Below are positions 12,851 through 27,661 of a DNA stretch of 64,000 bases, in pieces. Source of the stretch: Phlegmacium glaucopus (Eukaryota; Basidiomycota; Agaricomycetes; Agaricales; Cortinariaceae); contig MU130539.1 of NCBI GenBank assembly GCA_015039465.1, positions 294,870 through 358,869 on the forward strand, read 5' to 3'. Both the position numbers and the translations under genes were made by a program. The notes under the pieces are model-generated. The model did not search any database. It was not told where the DNA came from and saw only the letters and a list, made by a program, of their open reading frames with translations. The stretch's first letter is position 1. Each line of letters starts with the position of its first letter.

Positions 12851-15126
12851 ATGTTGCCACCACTCTCCTCCATATTATCATCCTTTTTTCGTCTCTTTTC
12901 TTACATCTTTCTCCAAATCGTAGGGCTTCATCGTTCAAATTCAATTCATTGGTTCATCTTGTTTTCTACACAGATCCCTACTCGTCTCGCTATCCCAGTA
13001 TTGCCAGTCCTCTATCTCCTCTATCTCATTACTACCGCTTGGACACCACATAGCAGTCCTACCAAGAATGAAAAGCATTCAGTTCAACAAAGAACTCTCC
13101 CTGTATCACATATATCAACAATACTCTTCTCTCTGCCTACAACCTCTCGATATCTGCAATGTCTCAACATAATGATCAACACACTTCTCTTCCTCGCCGT
13201 GGTAGACTTTACCATCACACCTTTCGTCGACACTGCTTCTGACCTCGTTTTTACTCGTGTTGGTGCCCTATATCCTGACAGCGCCAAGATTGTCGTTCGC
13301 TACCCCAAAACAAATGCAACAGAGCACACCCTTCTGCTTGTCTACCGCGAAACAGCAAGCGACACTTGGAAGGATGGACCGAACCTCCATTTGAATCAAT
13401 CATTTGATTGGGTAGACACAGTTCGACTTACCAACTTGTGGCCAGCAACCTCGTATGAATGTTAGTCAACTTTGATTATAGTTTCCTAGATCCTCACAAC
13501 CTTCCTTCTAGATATCTTGTCAGATCTGAACAGGACCTCTCTTCCCTATCCACCTAATCCGATTCATTTCCGCACCTTCCCAGATCCTCGTCTGCAATCA
13601 GGCAGTCGTTTGAGATTTATAGCCTCATCTTGCATGGTTCTCAATTTCCCTTACAAAGGACCTTTTCATCACCGTACGATCGGAGGTTATGATCTCTTGG
13701 CTAAATATCTCAAGTCTCCTAGCAAGATGTCGTTGTCTAAAAAACCTCTGCAAGTGCTTCCTTCCAACGCCACCCAAAACTATTCTTCCTCAATTGCAAC
13801 TACCGAGAAACAACCAAATGACTTGGCTCCTGCAATAACAGATTTCTTACTTTTTCTTGGCGACTTTATTTACGCTGATGTTCCTCTCTATATCGGAGAT
13901 GATCAAGAGGCATACCGAAGGCTCTACCGACGCAATTATCAAAGTCCCAGCTTCAGAAATGTATACGAAAAGTTGCGTAAGTAAAGCCCTGCTCCTATTC
14001 ATACACTTGTGATGATCCCCTCATAGCTATTTTCCATGCGTACGACGATCACGAAGTATCTCTTTATATCTCAACCGTTAGAACACAGCAAACTGACATT
14101 GCTGCTAGTTTGTCAACAATTACATTGGAGAGGGGAAGGATGTCCCACCGTATCAAAATGCATCAAATGCTTACAACATTTACAACGGCAATGCAAACTA
14201 TGATTCTTTGAAGCCAGGGCAAACTTTCTACGATTTCCAACTCGGTGACGCCGCATTCTTCGTCATGGACACTCGCCGTTATCGTTCTCCGTTAACGAGT
14301 CCAGATCTTACTTCCCGTACACTTCTTGGAAGTGAACAGCTCTCAGCTCTATATGGTTGGCTAGACAAGGTAAGACTACTATCTTGATTTGTTCGTCATT
14401 TGCTGAAGTTCTACTCATACCAAGGTAAACGGAACATGCACCTTCAAATTCATCGTTTCTTCCGTTCCTTTTACATCTCTCTGGACACATGATGCTCTTA
14501 CCGATTCTTGGTCGGGGTTTCCTACTGAAAGGGCTGCGCTTTTGGGGGTTTTTCACACGGTTCCCAACATTATCATACTTTCCGGAGATCGCCATGAGTT
14601 CGCAGCAATCGAATTTAATGCCAACGACCCCAAACTTCATACTGTCCGAGAAATTTCAACCAGTCCGTTGAACATGTTCTACATTCCTTTCATACACACT
14701 ATGCGGCTGCAGAGCGAAGAATCGTTTAGCAGGAATTCGAGTGATGGAAGCTCGGAAGAAGTACCCTACGAAAGAGCGCTTGCCTATCTACCTAACGGCA
14801 ATTCTAAGTGGTATGTTTAGGGCCTTGAACGAATTTGTATTCTCTATTTGATGGTATTGAACAGGTCGACTTTTGAAATCGATACAACAGACTTGGAACA
14901 CCCTCTTCTTCATATAGAGGCGGTCATCAATGGTCAACCTGCATATCAGTGAGCATGTCCTACATGGCATCTTTACCTACGTGTGCTGACTTTAACGGGT
15001 GATAGGTTCGAGATGATTGGCGTTCGGGTCCGACCTCCGAATACGATAAATATTGGCTCCCTGGTTGTAACCAACGTCAAAGATCTGTTTGAGAAAATTG
15101 GCATCAAACCTAGCCGATGGTTTTGA
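12851..15126 (+). CDS. PhoD-like phosphatase, membrane-anchored
   Basis: This is a metallophosphoesterase-fold hydrolase of the PhoD (alkaline phosphatase D) family. The N-terminus holds hydrophobic segments (SILSSFFRLFSYIFLQIVGL; LAIPVLPVLYLLYLITTAW; IMINTLLFLAVVDF), suggesting a membrane-anchored enzyme with its catalytic domain on one side. Catalytic motifs appear in order: FIASSCM, DFLLFLGDFIYADVPLY, the short exon with YDDHE, FFVMDTRRYRS, and IIILSGDRHEFAA. The C-terminal exons end IGIKPSRWF at 15126. Introns lie near 13460-13512, 13981-14026 and 14048-14108, among others. The substrate is unknown; fungal members are mostly uncharacterised. It converges on PEX6, with stops 65 bp apart. 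Confidence 0.85.
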
Positions 15127-15191
15127 GCCGATCATGTATTGCTTTCTTTGTATAAACAACTTGTAGAATTTCTAGACGACATTTTATTTAT

Positions 15192-18100
15192 CTATGAGTC
15201 GCTAGAACCTATCTCGTCCACGGCTCCTTGGGAGAAGCGTTTTTGAATGTGTGCATAATGTTCCATCTCTGCTTGACTGACACTAGGAACAAGAGAATCC
15301 AGAGCACGGTCGAAATCTTCTTGGGACACGTGAACAGCTATATCTTCTGCCGATGCGAGCTCCGCGAGATAGTACTCTGCCGTCACTGGGTGAGGATGGC
15401 TGTGGTGTTCAGGTTGAATATTCAACACCGCTATTCAGTAAGGTAAGTTCTCCTGTCAAGCTTATTGAGACCCGTACTTACAAATTTTTGCATCGATTCC
15501 TTCGGCCTTTCGAGACATAGCATTTAACATAGCGTCTGAACAGAGAGCATAAAAGTCCGCTCCAGTGAGGTTGAACGGGCATTTTTGAGCTATCGAGTGC
15601 AGATCAAGACCAGGATCCAGTCGGAACTTCCTCGTCAACGCTTCCAAGATATTCAACTGAGCCTCATGGCTGTCGCTAACACCAAGATACAGCATGCGAT
15701 CAAACCTATGGCGAGAGAAATCAAAAAACGCTATATATAGAATAACTGAAATGCGAAATCCGAACCTGCCAGGCCGCAGAAGTGCTGGATCCAAGAGATC
15801 GGGACGATTTGTAGCGCCAATAACGAAAACATCGGCCGATTCTTTCCCTCCAGACATTCCATCCAGTTCAGCGAGCAGCTGGCTGACGATACGATCCATG
15901 ACGCCTCCTGAGTCGCCATGATTCCCTCGTTGTGGCGCAACAGAATCCAGCTCGTCAAAGAAAATGACGCAGGGTTTTGCATCTCTAGCGCGTTGAAACA
16001 CCCTCCGTACATTAGCCTCAGATTCTCCGATATACATGTTGAGTAACTCCGGCCCCTTCACAGAGAAGAAGTTCATCGAGCAAGACGTAGCAACCGCTTT
16101 AGCTATCAATGTCTTTCCAGTACCAGGAGGTCCATATAAGAGGACACCTAGAAATTTCTAGGCATTCACTGACTTTGCACGATTCAAGCAAAATAAACTT
16201 ACCAGATCTTTTTTTCAAGCCTTCTGCAAATAAGTCAGGACGGTCGAGCGGTAACTGGATGGTATCCAATATGTCAGATTTAACATGGGCTAAGCCTCCT
16301 ACATCATCCCAAGTGACATTGGGGATCTTCGGTGCACCTATGCTTTCGGAATATGAATCTCTGGCCTTGCCTAGAGCGATATCAAAATCGCTAGCAGTAA
16401 TGGATATGGAAGAGAGAGCTGATAAATCTTCCTTCAAGGTCCTTGGACCCCCATTTCAGTTATGAGTGCAAGCAACTTTTACAAAATGACTGTACGCGGT
16501 GTTCATTGCCCGATCAATGGATACGGCCTTGGCCCGAGCCACAAGGTCACATAAATCACCTGCAAGTAGAGCCGCCGTTTGGGTTGCCAGGCGCTGAAGT
16601 GAAACATCTGAAGCAAGGAGAATATTTGAAAGCAAACATTTGAAGATCTCAAGGCGTTCCCCCTCGTTTGGAGCCTAAGGAAAATAAGGCTTGATCCAGA
16701 TGTCGCAGTTGGAGATAACGAACCTGAAACAAGATTTCCTGCTTGAAACAACTTGCAAGACCAACAGGCAGAGAGCTACTCGCACTTGTAGTCCCAATAA
16801 CTATCAAAGGATATCCTGTGGTTTTCCAACTTGTTTGGATATCATTGATACATTCACGCAGAGCAGTCACAATTGGCGAATCTTGTCGGCAAAAATGTGT
16901 AAGCAAACAAGATACGGCTCCATCAGTTTTCATACCTTTTTTACCCTCGAGAGTTTGGGTAGTCTGAGTCAGCGCCTCGAGGTGTCTTAAGACAAGGAGA
17001 CAGGGCGTGCAAGCACTTGCTTGCTCAAACTTAACTCGAAGTATGGCTTCCGTCCTGACATCACTCTCTCCCAAAATATTGTAGCAATTGATCTAGGGTA
17101 TGCTCATAATAGAGAACTCAAGTAGAGGGAAGGCGGACACACCTCTTGTAGGTTTAGACCCAATCGCTGTGAAACCCAAGCTACAACCGTAAATTTGCCA
17201 ATACCACGTCCACCTTTTAATAGAAAAGACAGATGTAGGTTGTACTCAACAGCGCGCTGGGATAATGCTGCAGATGTCAATGCCAGGAGTTTTGAGAACG
17301 TGCTCTTTGGTCCTAGTAAATACGGCGTAGGTAGAGACTCTAAAGTTCTCAAGATTGTCGAGCTTGTGGCATCTAATCAATAGTCAGCGACCTACTTTCA
17401 TCTGACAAGGATGTCCTGGCCCTACCTATTTGCAGATACGACATTGCATCCGGAACTCGAGTGTGTTCAACTCCCGCCTGGGTCATACGGGTTATACTTG
17501 TGTCAATCCAGCATCCAAGTTCGCCCAAGGTCGAACCCGTATACAGGTCTTGCAAAGGAGGGCCAGCCTTTGATACTACGTCATATTCAATGCTAGTCAC
17601 TTTGAAAAACACCAATTCATTGGTGCGGGGTGCATTGCTAGGGTGACTTATTTCCTGCGTGAGTTGACAAATCATCACAATCTCGGCATATCTGGACGAA
17701 CTTGAAGTCATTTAGGTCTGCGTGGTGACTATCATCATCGCCCGTCCCCTCTTCTAATTCAAGCCATCTGGGAGGATCTGTGTCTATAGAAACAGCAATG
17801 ATGTCGTTTTGTTTGACTAATCGCTTCCCGGCATCGAAGTACTTTTTCAAGGAGTGGAGAAAGAAGGGCTGATATCGTCGGTTGATTGAATTTGGAGATG
17901 CTACCCGCGCAATGGTAACCGATCGAGCAACAGGTATTGGAGGGTGAGCAGAGCCAAAAGGACTGGGGCGAACGTAGATACTCGATGGAACTTGCGGACC
18001 GAACTCTTCCCCATCGGAAAGAATGTTGTGGAGAAGTAATGGAGAGCCCGTTAAACACCCGCTAGTCAACACATACTCAGAAAAGGAGGGTCAGAGATTT

Positions 18101-19152
18101 ATGGCGTCTTACGCTGAGTCAATTAAGCTATCCTTTGCAAGAACACGCACAAGTCGATATTTAGATGGCGCTATACCAACAATTGCCTTGATAATCAAAA
18201 TTAAATGTGAGCCGTTACCAATCTGTAACGGCACTTACCCAATCGCCATTCAAGATACCGATTTTTCCAAGATCCGATGTGCGAAAGAAGAGTGTATAAT
18301 GGTCCTCCACAGGTTTGAACCGGGAATGCATGGTCTTGTAGGAAAATTCCGGGTATGATCTATCCATAGCCTCATTTTTATACAGATCCAAGGGTGAATT
18401 TTGAGTTGAGCATGTGTGTAAATCCAAGGACAGGATAGAGCTCCCTAGAAAGCCCTCATCAATTTCGATTGCATCCTGTTCTCCTTCGGTGTCTAATATT
18501 GAATCGTGTATGAGTGAGTCAGTTTGAGAAAGTGCCACAATAATTTTCGTCGTTCCGTTCTCGACATGCCCTTGCAGAACAGGTTCAAGCATGTCCAGCC
18601 GATATCGAAAGGCGACGTCAACTGACGTGGGATCTTTTTTGGGAACGGACAAGACATCGCCTTGTCGTAGAATACGTCTCTCCAAGGAAAGCCATTCGCC
18701 CAGAGCAGAATGGTTGGCGCAGGCCTGTGAATATGCCTCACTGGAGAGTGCGGTAACAATGACGACCGTCAAAGCCGTCGGTGTTACTGCTTTTAATAAA
18801 ATATCAGTGCCGCTGAAGGTGTGTTGATACGTGCTAGACCACGAAAGAGGAATCTCCAAAGCTTTGGAACCATTCTGGATAAAAGGGTTTGAGAAGGGGA
18901 AGTTTAATGACCAAGATAAATGCACTTCTTCGTTCAATGCAGCCCAGCACACGAATGAATGCTGAGAATTTGGAACCGATTGGATAGGTGTAACAGATAT
19001 GCATAGATGAGGAATCGAGGGGTTCAGGTTCTCCGTCAGAGCATCCCAAAGGAATCGGTTCAAAACTGCAGTGGTGTCATCGAAGTTGGGTGGCGTCTTC
19101 TTGATTGCCCAGGTCGTTTGAACGCACGGTCTTTTGTCAAAAAGGATGCTCA
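15192..19152 (-). CDS. PEX6: Peroxisomal AAA-ATPase PEX6
   Basis: Pex6 forms a heterohexamer with Pex1 that extracts ubiquitinated Pex5 from the peroxisome membrane. I chose the ATG at 19152 ([15 protein letters not shown]). The N-terminal domain runs through the exon to about 18215. The D1 ATPase has a degenerate Walker A ([11 protein letters not shown]), as usual for Pex6. D2 is canonical: [17 protein letters not shown], a GPPGTGKT loop split by an intron at about 16144-16200, [36 protein letters not shown] with Walker B, and [18 protein letters not shown]. The C-terminus [16 protein letters not shown] ends at 15192. The start lies 58 bp from the divergent sugar-phosphate mutase gene. Confidence 0.94.
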
Positions 19153-19210
19153 TTGGTTTTAACAAGAGTTGGTTTACGTAATAATACGGGGCATCCCCTG
19201 TTACACTATA

Positions 19211-22124
19211 ATGCTGAAAAGTCTTGTCGATGAATGGTTGCGCTTGGATCCAGTTAGCGATGCTTTCTCATACTCTCAGAATAAATTACTTACAGTCGTA
19301 GAATCCTGAAACTCGCAATGAGATACAACGACTCTGGGATAATGCTGATAATCTGGAGTTGGAACGACGTCTGAGGTACTATGTATATTTATGCGACCTT
19401 GATACACAGCTCATGCTCGCTCAAATAGAACACGGATTGAATTTGGAACTGCTGGTGTGTGAAATTATCCAGGAAAGTTGCTCTAACAGTTCTTGATTTG
19501 ATCATATCCAGGTCTTCGAGGTAGAATGGAAGCTGGCTGGTCCCGGATTAATGGTTAGTGATTCGAGACGTTTTGATAGCTTTGACCTCAACACGATGCA
19601 TTTTCCGACAAGATTTAATTATCATCCAGACATCGCAGGTACGATGAACTTGCGCCAAATCATGTCGTTTCATCAAACACTTCCCATCTAGGGACTCGCT
19701 GAATATGTTTCAGTACATGTTTGTGAGGCGCGCAACCGTGGACTCGTAGTTGGACATGACCACAGGCATCATTCCGAGCATTGGGCTCGCCTGGCGGCCC
19801 AGGTATTTATCACGAAGGGATTTCGTGTTTATCTTCTGCAAGGCAATGTTCACACACCTTTGTGAGTTGGCGTAGTATTTACTGACCTAATGAGAGGCTT
19901 AGCCTTTGTAAAGAATACCCTTCAGCGTGAATCACTTGAGAGCAGCATGTGGAGTGATGATCACCGGTATGTTATTCTATACTTTTTATCTCTTTATACC
20001 ACATATCATCTCCTGTAGCTAGCCACAATCCCAAGGTAAATTTGCCTTGGGATAAATCTGACTTGAAAAGTTGATCGATATTACACATTTCTAGTATGAC
20101 AATGGGTACAAGGTAGCTTTCCACCCCGTTACTGGGAATGATCCCCTCTGATCAATTCAGGTTTATTGGGAAAATGCAGTCCAGGTAAGTATTTTTCCCG
20201 AGTCTTGGTCGAGTGGTGGCACAATCATATGTAGATTATTGCGCCACATGACGAAGGCATATCGAAAACAATTCAGTTAAATCTCCAACCCAAAGAATAC
20301 TCAGCGGTCAATTTATCCGAGTCGATTCTCTGTGTAGATTTCACACAGGAAATGCGAAAGAGCTATTTTCAGTCCTTGGCGAAAAACAACCTCACTCGGT
20401 GCGTCTTTGATTTGACTCTTCTCATGAGTCTGACGCTCACAATCATGATGACCAGTGAACTCAATCAACAATCGACAATAAAATTTGTTAATACATCTAT
20501 GCATGGCGTTAGTGATTCTTTCGTGATGCAAGCCTTCAGGATTTTTGGATTTCGTCCATATATACCTGTAAACGAACAGCAGTTCCCAGATCCAGAGTTT
20601 CCAACAGTCCGCTTTCCAAACCCGGAAGAGAAGGGCAAGTAGATGTTAATCTTGTCTACACACTCAGCTGAGTTTAATGACATATTATGCAGGAGCGCTT
20701 GTAGGCCTTATTTATTTCTTCAACCAACTTGGTAATGAATTCCCTTCAAGGACTTAGCCTTGAGAACAGCGGAACGCGAGGGGGCTGATTATGTATTGGC
20801 GCAGGATCCAGATGCTGATAGGTTTATCGCTGCGGAAAGGGGGTATGACCTTACGGGATTCGGCCGGTTTTTCTGTAAAACTCATCGATTTGTTTAGCCC
20901 GACGGGGAATTGGACCATTTTTACTGGTGATCAGCTTGGCAGCCTCTTCGCAGATAAAATTTTGCAGTCTTGCAAGTCGTCAGGCGCCCAACCAGTGGAG
21001 AAATTAGCAATGGTTGCATCCACTGTTAGTTCCAAAATGCTTGAAACCATGGCAAAGGCAGAGGGTTTTAGATTCGTGGAGTGTTTGACTGGTATGTTAT
21101 TTATTTGTTTTATGAACAATTGTACATTGAATATATTTTCCTCAAGGTTTCAAGTTTATTGGGAACACCGCTCTAGTTCTCGTCGAAGAAGGTTACGAGG
21201 TGCCTTTCGGTTATGAGGAAGCAATCGGCTTTATGTTCGGTCCCGACATCAGGGACAAGGATGGCATTGCGGCAACGGTGATGATTTCTCAAGCTTTTGG
21301 CTCAATTTAAAAATAGCGACTGAAGTGTAGATATCCAGATGTTATTCGCAGAGCTTGCTGTCTCTCTCCGTGCTATGGGGAAGAGTGTCAATGAGCATCT
21401 CCAGGAACTATATTCGAGGTTAGAATCATCCTGATAAAGTTATACCTCATTTTTCTGATGGGATCTTGACAGGTATGGTCATTTCGAGGTAATGATTGCT
21501 ACTTTCCTCCTCTTAAAGCTGTCTGACAGCTGCAGACAAATAATAGCTACTTCATTTGCAACGATCCGAAGATCACTGACGATATATTTTCGCGTATTCG
21601 GAACTACGGGGTCTGTTATCGTCCACTGCTGCTTAAAATTCTTTTTTTGACAGTCCTTTAATTCCACATCTCCTTAGTCGTTTGCAAATTCTAACAGGAT
21701 TTATCCCAAAAGCCTGGCGGGCCTTGAAATCACAAGGGTAATCGACCTCACCGTCGGGTATGACAGTGGCAACCCTCCAAACTGGCAACCTGCTCTGCCG
21801 ATTTCATCCGGGCACATGATACAGCTACGAGCCGGAAGCAAGGATGTGACACTAGTACTGACACTGCGGTAAGTTAAGAGTCTTATTGTTGTGAACAGTG
21901 GTATAACTTCTTCCGCCCACAGGACCAGTGGAACCGAGCCAAAGGCAAGTGATGTCGTAATGCTAGAATCTGTTTAACATATTTGTTCTGGTCACTAGAT
22001 TAAATACTACTTAGAAGGCAGCGGAGGAGATCCTCAGGCTGTGAAGTCTTTTCTCCACAAAGCTACGCTTGATATCGCTGAAAATTGGATACAAGTCGAC
22101 AAGCACAACCTTGCAACACCTTAG
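19211..22124 (+). CDS. Phosphoglucomutase-2/phosphopentomutase-type alpha-D-phosphohexomutase
   Basis: The enzyme moves phosphate between C1 and C6 of hexoses or C1 and C5 of pentoses. The ATG at 19211 gives MLKSLVDEWLRLDP, then NPETRNEIQRLWDNADN after the first intron and RIEFGTAGLRG. The active-site serine loop TASHNPK is split over tiny exons (about 19950-20050), followed by YDNGYK and VYWENAVQ. The metal loop is DPDADRF near 20810, and the sugar-specificity loop FGYEEAIGFM near 21210 resembles PGM2/phosphopentomutase rather than classical PGM1. The phosphate-binding end is TLRTSGTEPKIKYY near 21900. The stop is at 22124. The gene has more than ten introns and several exons under 30 bp, so automated models may miss parts. 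Confidence 0.9.
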
Positions 22125-22418
22125 CCTGGTGTGGGCTTAGTGGAACTGGACAAAAGATCACGGCCATAGGATTATTACAGAAGCATTAGCGAAATCAAGA
22201 ACGCTGAACTTGTTTGGGTCCTAGTTTAGTATGATTTCAACCACCACAATCGAGTGTCTTTGCATCCACAGCAATGATACATTGTATTTGTTTTACTGCA
22301 TCGGTGACAGGAAATAAGCTAGCCTAGCAAGCCAATTCACTTGGTGTAAGTTAGACAACAGACCAGCCTCAAGCTGAGTGGCTTAGATTCACCGGGATCC
22401 CATTGCTTGGCAAATCAA

Positions 22419-24738
<2,320 letters not shown>

Positions 24739-24740
24739 AC

Positions 24741-25383
24741 GTATCTGGTGGAGGACTCGTTCTTATTTGGTCGGTGTTACGTACAAAATGGCGGGCAGCG
24801 CTTACATAAGGAGTCACAGGAGAGACAACATGAAAATCGATATTGTCCAGTCGTTTGGGTAACGCGTCTCTTTCCGGGTCTAGGAATAAATTAGTTTATC
24901 ATTGGTGTTTTTCTAACTAGTTCCAGCAGGACCTCCGAAAGCCCACTGTGAGGTAGGTTTTTGCCAAAAAGTCGGCATGCGGACTTTTTTTCGAGGCCGG
25001 TTCGTAGGTGGACTTTTGTTCCGACCTCCATCAGGTAGTCTCGTCCCCATCCATTGTAGTTTGTTTTTCTAAAGCCATCACAGTGAAGATTCAAAACCAA
25101 TCGGTCACCGGGTCTGTATGTAGATTTTTGAACCTTTTTGCATCTTGACGTCTTGTATGTGGTCCCGGTACCTAGCTGAGCCATTTGTATGCAGACTTGA
25201 GACAGGGGCTTTCCTGACTCCTGTTCCAGCGTAACACAATCCGAAAACCAATTGTCTATTACATAAGGAAATGTGTTCACGCGCATCGCCACTACCAAAG
25301 CCGCGCCAAAAGTTTCTTTCCATGCACACTAAAACCCACTACCTAAAGGTAGCGGGAAAAAGCTTAAGAGTACACAACCTAGA
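24741..25383. other. Intergenic region between DDX41 and the tetraspanin gene, with an unexplained open frame
   Basis: This gap contains the DDX41 promoter and tetraspanin 3' end. A minus-strand frame is open over 24891-25298, with an ATG at 25286 giving about 131 codons (start MRVNTFPYVIDNW, later RPGDRLVLNLHCDGF). I recognise no family, and it could be noise or a decayed insert. A near-palindrome, AAAAGTCGG-CATG-CGGACTTTT, is centred at about 24980. No terminal repeats or target duplications were found. Confidence 0.3.
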
Positions 25384-26334
25384 TTACACAAAACCTCTTC
25401 CACCCCGTTTAGCATCAATCTTCTTGAATCTCTCAGCTTCTTGCCGCTGTCAAGAACGTTCATTAATTGCAGACTAGTAGTAGTGGGTGAAATGGCTCAC
25501 CTTGTTGATCACACAAAGCGACGCGAGTAGAAGACATAGTACAATAGCCATATAACCATAAATCTACGAACAGGTCAGATAAATCAACAACCGAACTAGA
25601 GATAAACTTCAATACCGTTCTAAAGAAGGAAAAGGTGTCATTATGAAAATACAGCTGCAAGTTTAATAGGTCCATAGACTCACGAAAAGACATTGTTCAG
25701 TGTCACGTCGGCAAAGTCGGTTATCGGTGAAACACAGAAATTACTTGACACGTCCGATGCAAGACCGGAAATGAAATTCTGGGACCGACAAAAGGATCCT
25801 CCGACTTGTGCTAGATCTGTCCCATTCAAAAATCCGCAACACTCAAACTGTTTGAATCATTTAGATATGCTGAGAACATATTAGGGGGACAGGAACCTAC
25901 CTTATCCTGAAGTGCAATCCTTACTGCAGGACTTGCATCCGCCCATAACTTGTGGAAATTGACCCTTTCTTGTAAAGTAGAGAACCAAATGAATGTACCG
26001 ATGACCAGGATACCAATAGCATCGACTAGGAGAGCATAGTTCAACAGTACAAGACCGATTGTCACATGATTCCGCTGTATGATGGCACCGATGGAGATCA
26101 TGAAAGTGGTCAACAACGCAATCCCCAATATAGTGCCAGCTAGAGTAATGTTTAGCTTTTAAAAGTCAGGCTTAGGAATAATGTTGTACCCATTAGATCA
26201 GCGGAGGAGAGAACCATATTCATGAGGATGTTCGGAGCACGCCAAACAATCGAGAGTGCTAATGTCAGGACACCAGCGGCGAGGAGGAGGATGTCAAGGG
26301 CAACCCAGACACCCATCAGCGTCTTGGAAACCAT
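25384..26334 (-). CDS. Tetraspanin-like four-pass membrane protein
   Basis: The protein looks like a basidiomycete tetraspanin of the plasma membrane. The ATG at 26334 gives MVSKTLMGVWVALDILLLAAG (TM1), then VWRAPNILMNMVLSS. TM2 is GIALLTTFMISIGAI, and TM3 is VLLNYALLVDAIGILVIGTF. The large loop carries the diagnostic CCG motif (FECCGFLNGTDL, placed by removing the intron at about 25853-25900) and further cysteines (SFCRSQNF, NFCVSPITDF). The fourth span includes YGYMAIVLCLLLASLCVI, and the tail RFKKIDAKRGGRGFV ends at 25384. The exons are spread over several short introns. The function in fungi is not fixed; ascomycete tetraspanins act in appressorium and hyphal morphogenesis. Confidence 0.83.
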
Positions 26335-26651
26335 TATCGGAGAAAATATTCGAGAAACAAATGAATGCTTAAAGTGATAATTGAGATAACTTTTTTTTTT
26401 TTTTGGAGACGAATTGCAACCCACAAATGGATGAAATCTCTCTATCAAAGAGAGTGCAGGCGCGGTACAAAAACGTTGAAAGTGAACAATAAAAAGACGA
26501 TCAACGTCTTTTGCGCTAGCGCTATAAGCAAGTAAGGGGAAGTAGGAAAAGACGATGTGTCAAGGTTACGGAGGTCCTTTGCCTTATATAGTACAAATAG
26601 CGGTATTATTTGTAATCAATTATCACTACTTGACTCATTACAACCACCATC
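26335..26651. promoter_or_regulatory. Divergent promoter between tetraspanin and MBF1
   Basis: The 317-bp gap between divergent ATGs contains a run of 14 T (26391-26404), a perfect 8-bp inverted repeat AAAAGACG/CGTCTTTT with a 5-nt spacer (26492-26512), and immediately after it a perfect palindrome GCGCTAGCGC (26513-26522). No coding sequence is seen. The sites are candidates for protein binding only. Confidence 0.5.
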
Positions 26652-27353
26652 ATGAGCGACGATTGGGATAGCAAAACTGTTATTGGCTTCAAGAAACAGG
26701 TGCCAAAGGTAGCCAAGAAGGAATCCGACATAAATGGTACGTCTCTCCCGCTTTCTCTATACACCAGCACTGACTTCGTCTCTAGCCGTAAGTACATTCA
26801 TCCCACACTGTCATTCACCACCTCATACATTTGCACCAAGGCTCGTCGGTCTGGAGCTGTTGTTGCTACGGACAAGAAGATTACCGCGGGAGGAAACAAA
26901 GCTCATCAAGGTAGCGTCCAACCTCCCTTGAATTATACTCTCAGATATCTCATTCACTCTCAGGGACTGACCACCAGCGCATCGCCAAATTAGACAGAGA
27001 GAATGAAGTCGCTCCGCCTGCAAAGATTGCACCTTCCGTTGGGCGGGTAGGTCATGTTTAAACTTCAACTACACGTGTTTGCTCATTGCATGAAGGCTAT
27101 GCAAACCGCTCGTCTCGAGCTCAAATTATCTCAGAAGGACGTCGCTCAGAAAGTTAACGAGAAGCCTTCCGTAATCCAAGACTACGAGTCAAGTAAAGCC
27201 ATTCCCAATCCACAAATTCTCGGCAAGCTTGAGCGTACTTTAGGTGTCAAGCTTCGTGGTAAGATCGGCCCTGACCATTCAAAGCACCTCTGAACCATTA
27301 GCCAAACAGGTGCCGATATTGGCAAAAAGTTGGAGGGACCAAAGAAGACATGA
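26652..27353 (+). CDS. MBF1: Multiprotein-bridging factor 1 (MBF1)
   Basis: MBF1 is a small conserved coactivator that bridges TBP and bZIP activators and also guards reading frame on collided ribosomes. The ATG at 26652 gives [20 protein letters not shown]. After introns come [20 protein letters not shown] and [16 protein letters not shown], then the cro-like helix-turn-helix [34 protein letters not shown] and [13 protein letters not shown], and the last exon [13 protein letters not shown] ending at 27353. The expected length of about 150 residues and all domains are present. Confidence 0.95.
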
Positions 27354-27661
27354 TACTTCTTTCTTTATTTCATCGCTCTTTCTTTGCCTTAATGAATATA
27401 TCCTCTAGACCATTTTAGATAGGCTATCTTGGTTTCTTCATGGTATCCAGAACATTGTCGCATTTTTATGACTAGAAAAAACCATGACTTCTGAAGATGG
27501 AAAGCGTGAATGCTGGATCAGGCTTTGAGTACAGAACCTCAGGTCTCACTCAGGCTGTGTGGCTACACAGCCTCCTCCAGAATTAAACCCTGTCAAGACA
27601 GCACAGCAAATATTTTGTCATTGTGGCGCTTGCTCAGTGTCAGCATTCTGTGTCAATATTG
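27354..27661. other. Convergent intergenic region between MBF1 and gamma-tubulin
   Basis: This 308-bp stretch holds two 3' ends and no coding sequence that I can support. It includes a strong 9-bp hairpin at 27552-27573, listed separately. Confidence 0.5.
27552..27573. repeat. Perfect 9-bp inverted repeat (hairpin), 4-nt loop
   Basis: AGGCTGTGT (27552-27560), loop GGCT, ACACAGCCT (27565-27573). It lies in the shared 3' region of two convergent genes and could be a 3'-UTR structure or part of a small RNA. No H/ACA or C/D snoRNA could be completed around it. Confidence 0.55.

Noticed and set aside
19153..19165. Longer PEX6 start reading LLKPMSILF
   Set aside because: The first codon of that frame is TTG; the first real ATG is at 19152.
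26391..26404. Run of 14 T in the MBF1 divergent promoter as a transposon poly(A) tail
   Set aside because: There is no adjacent retroelement sequence or target duplication; it is a simple homopolymer.
27354..27661. H/ACA snoRNA around the 27552 hairpin
   Set aside because: Only one stem is convincing. No second hairpin with H and ACA boxes at correct spacing could be built by eye.
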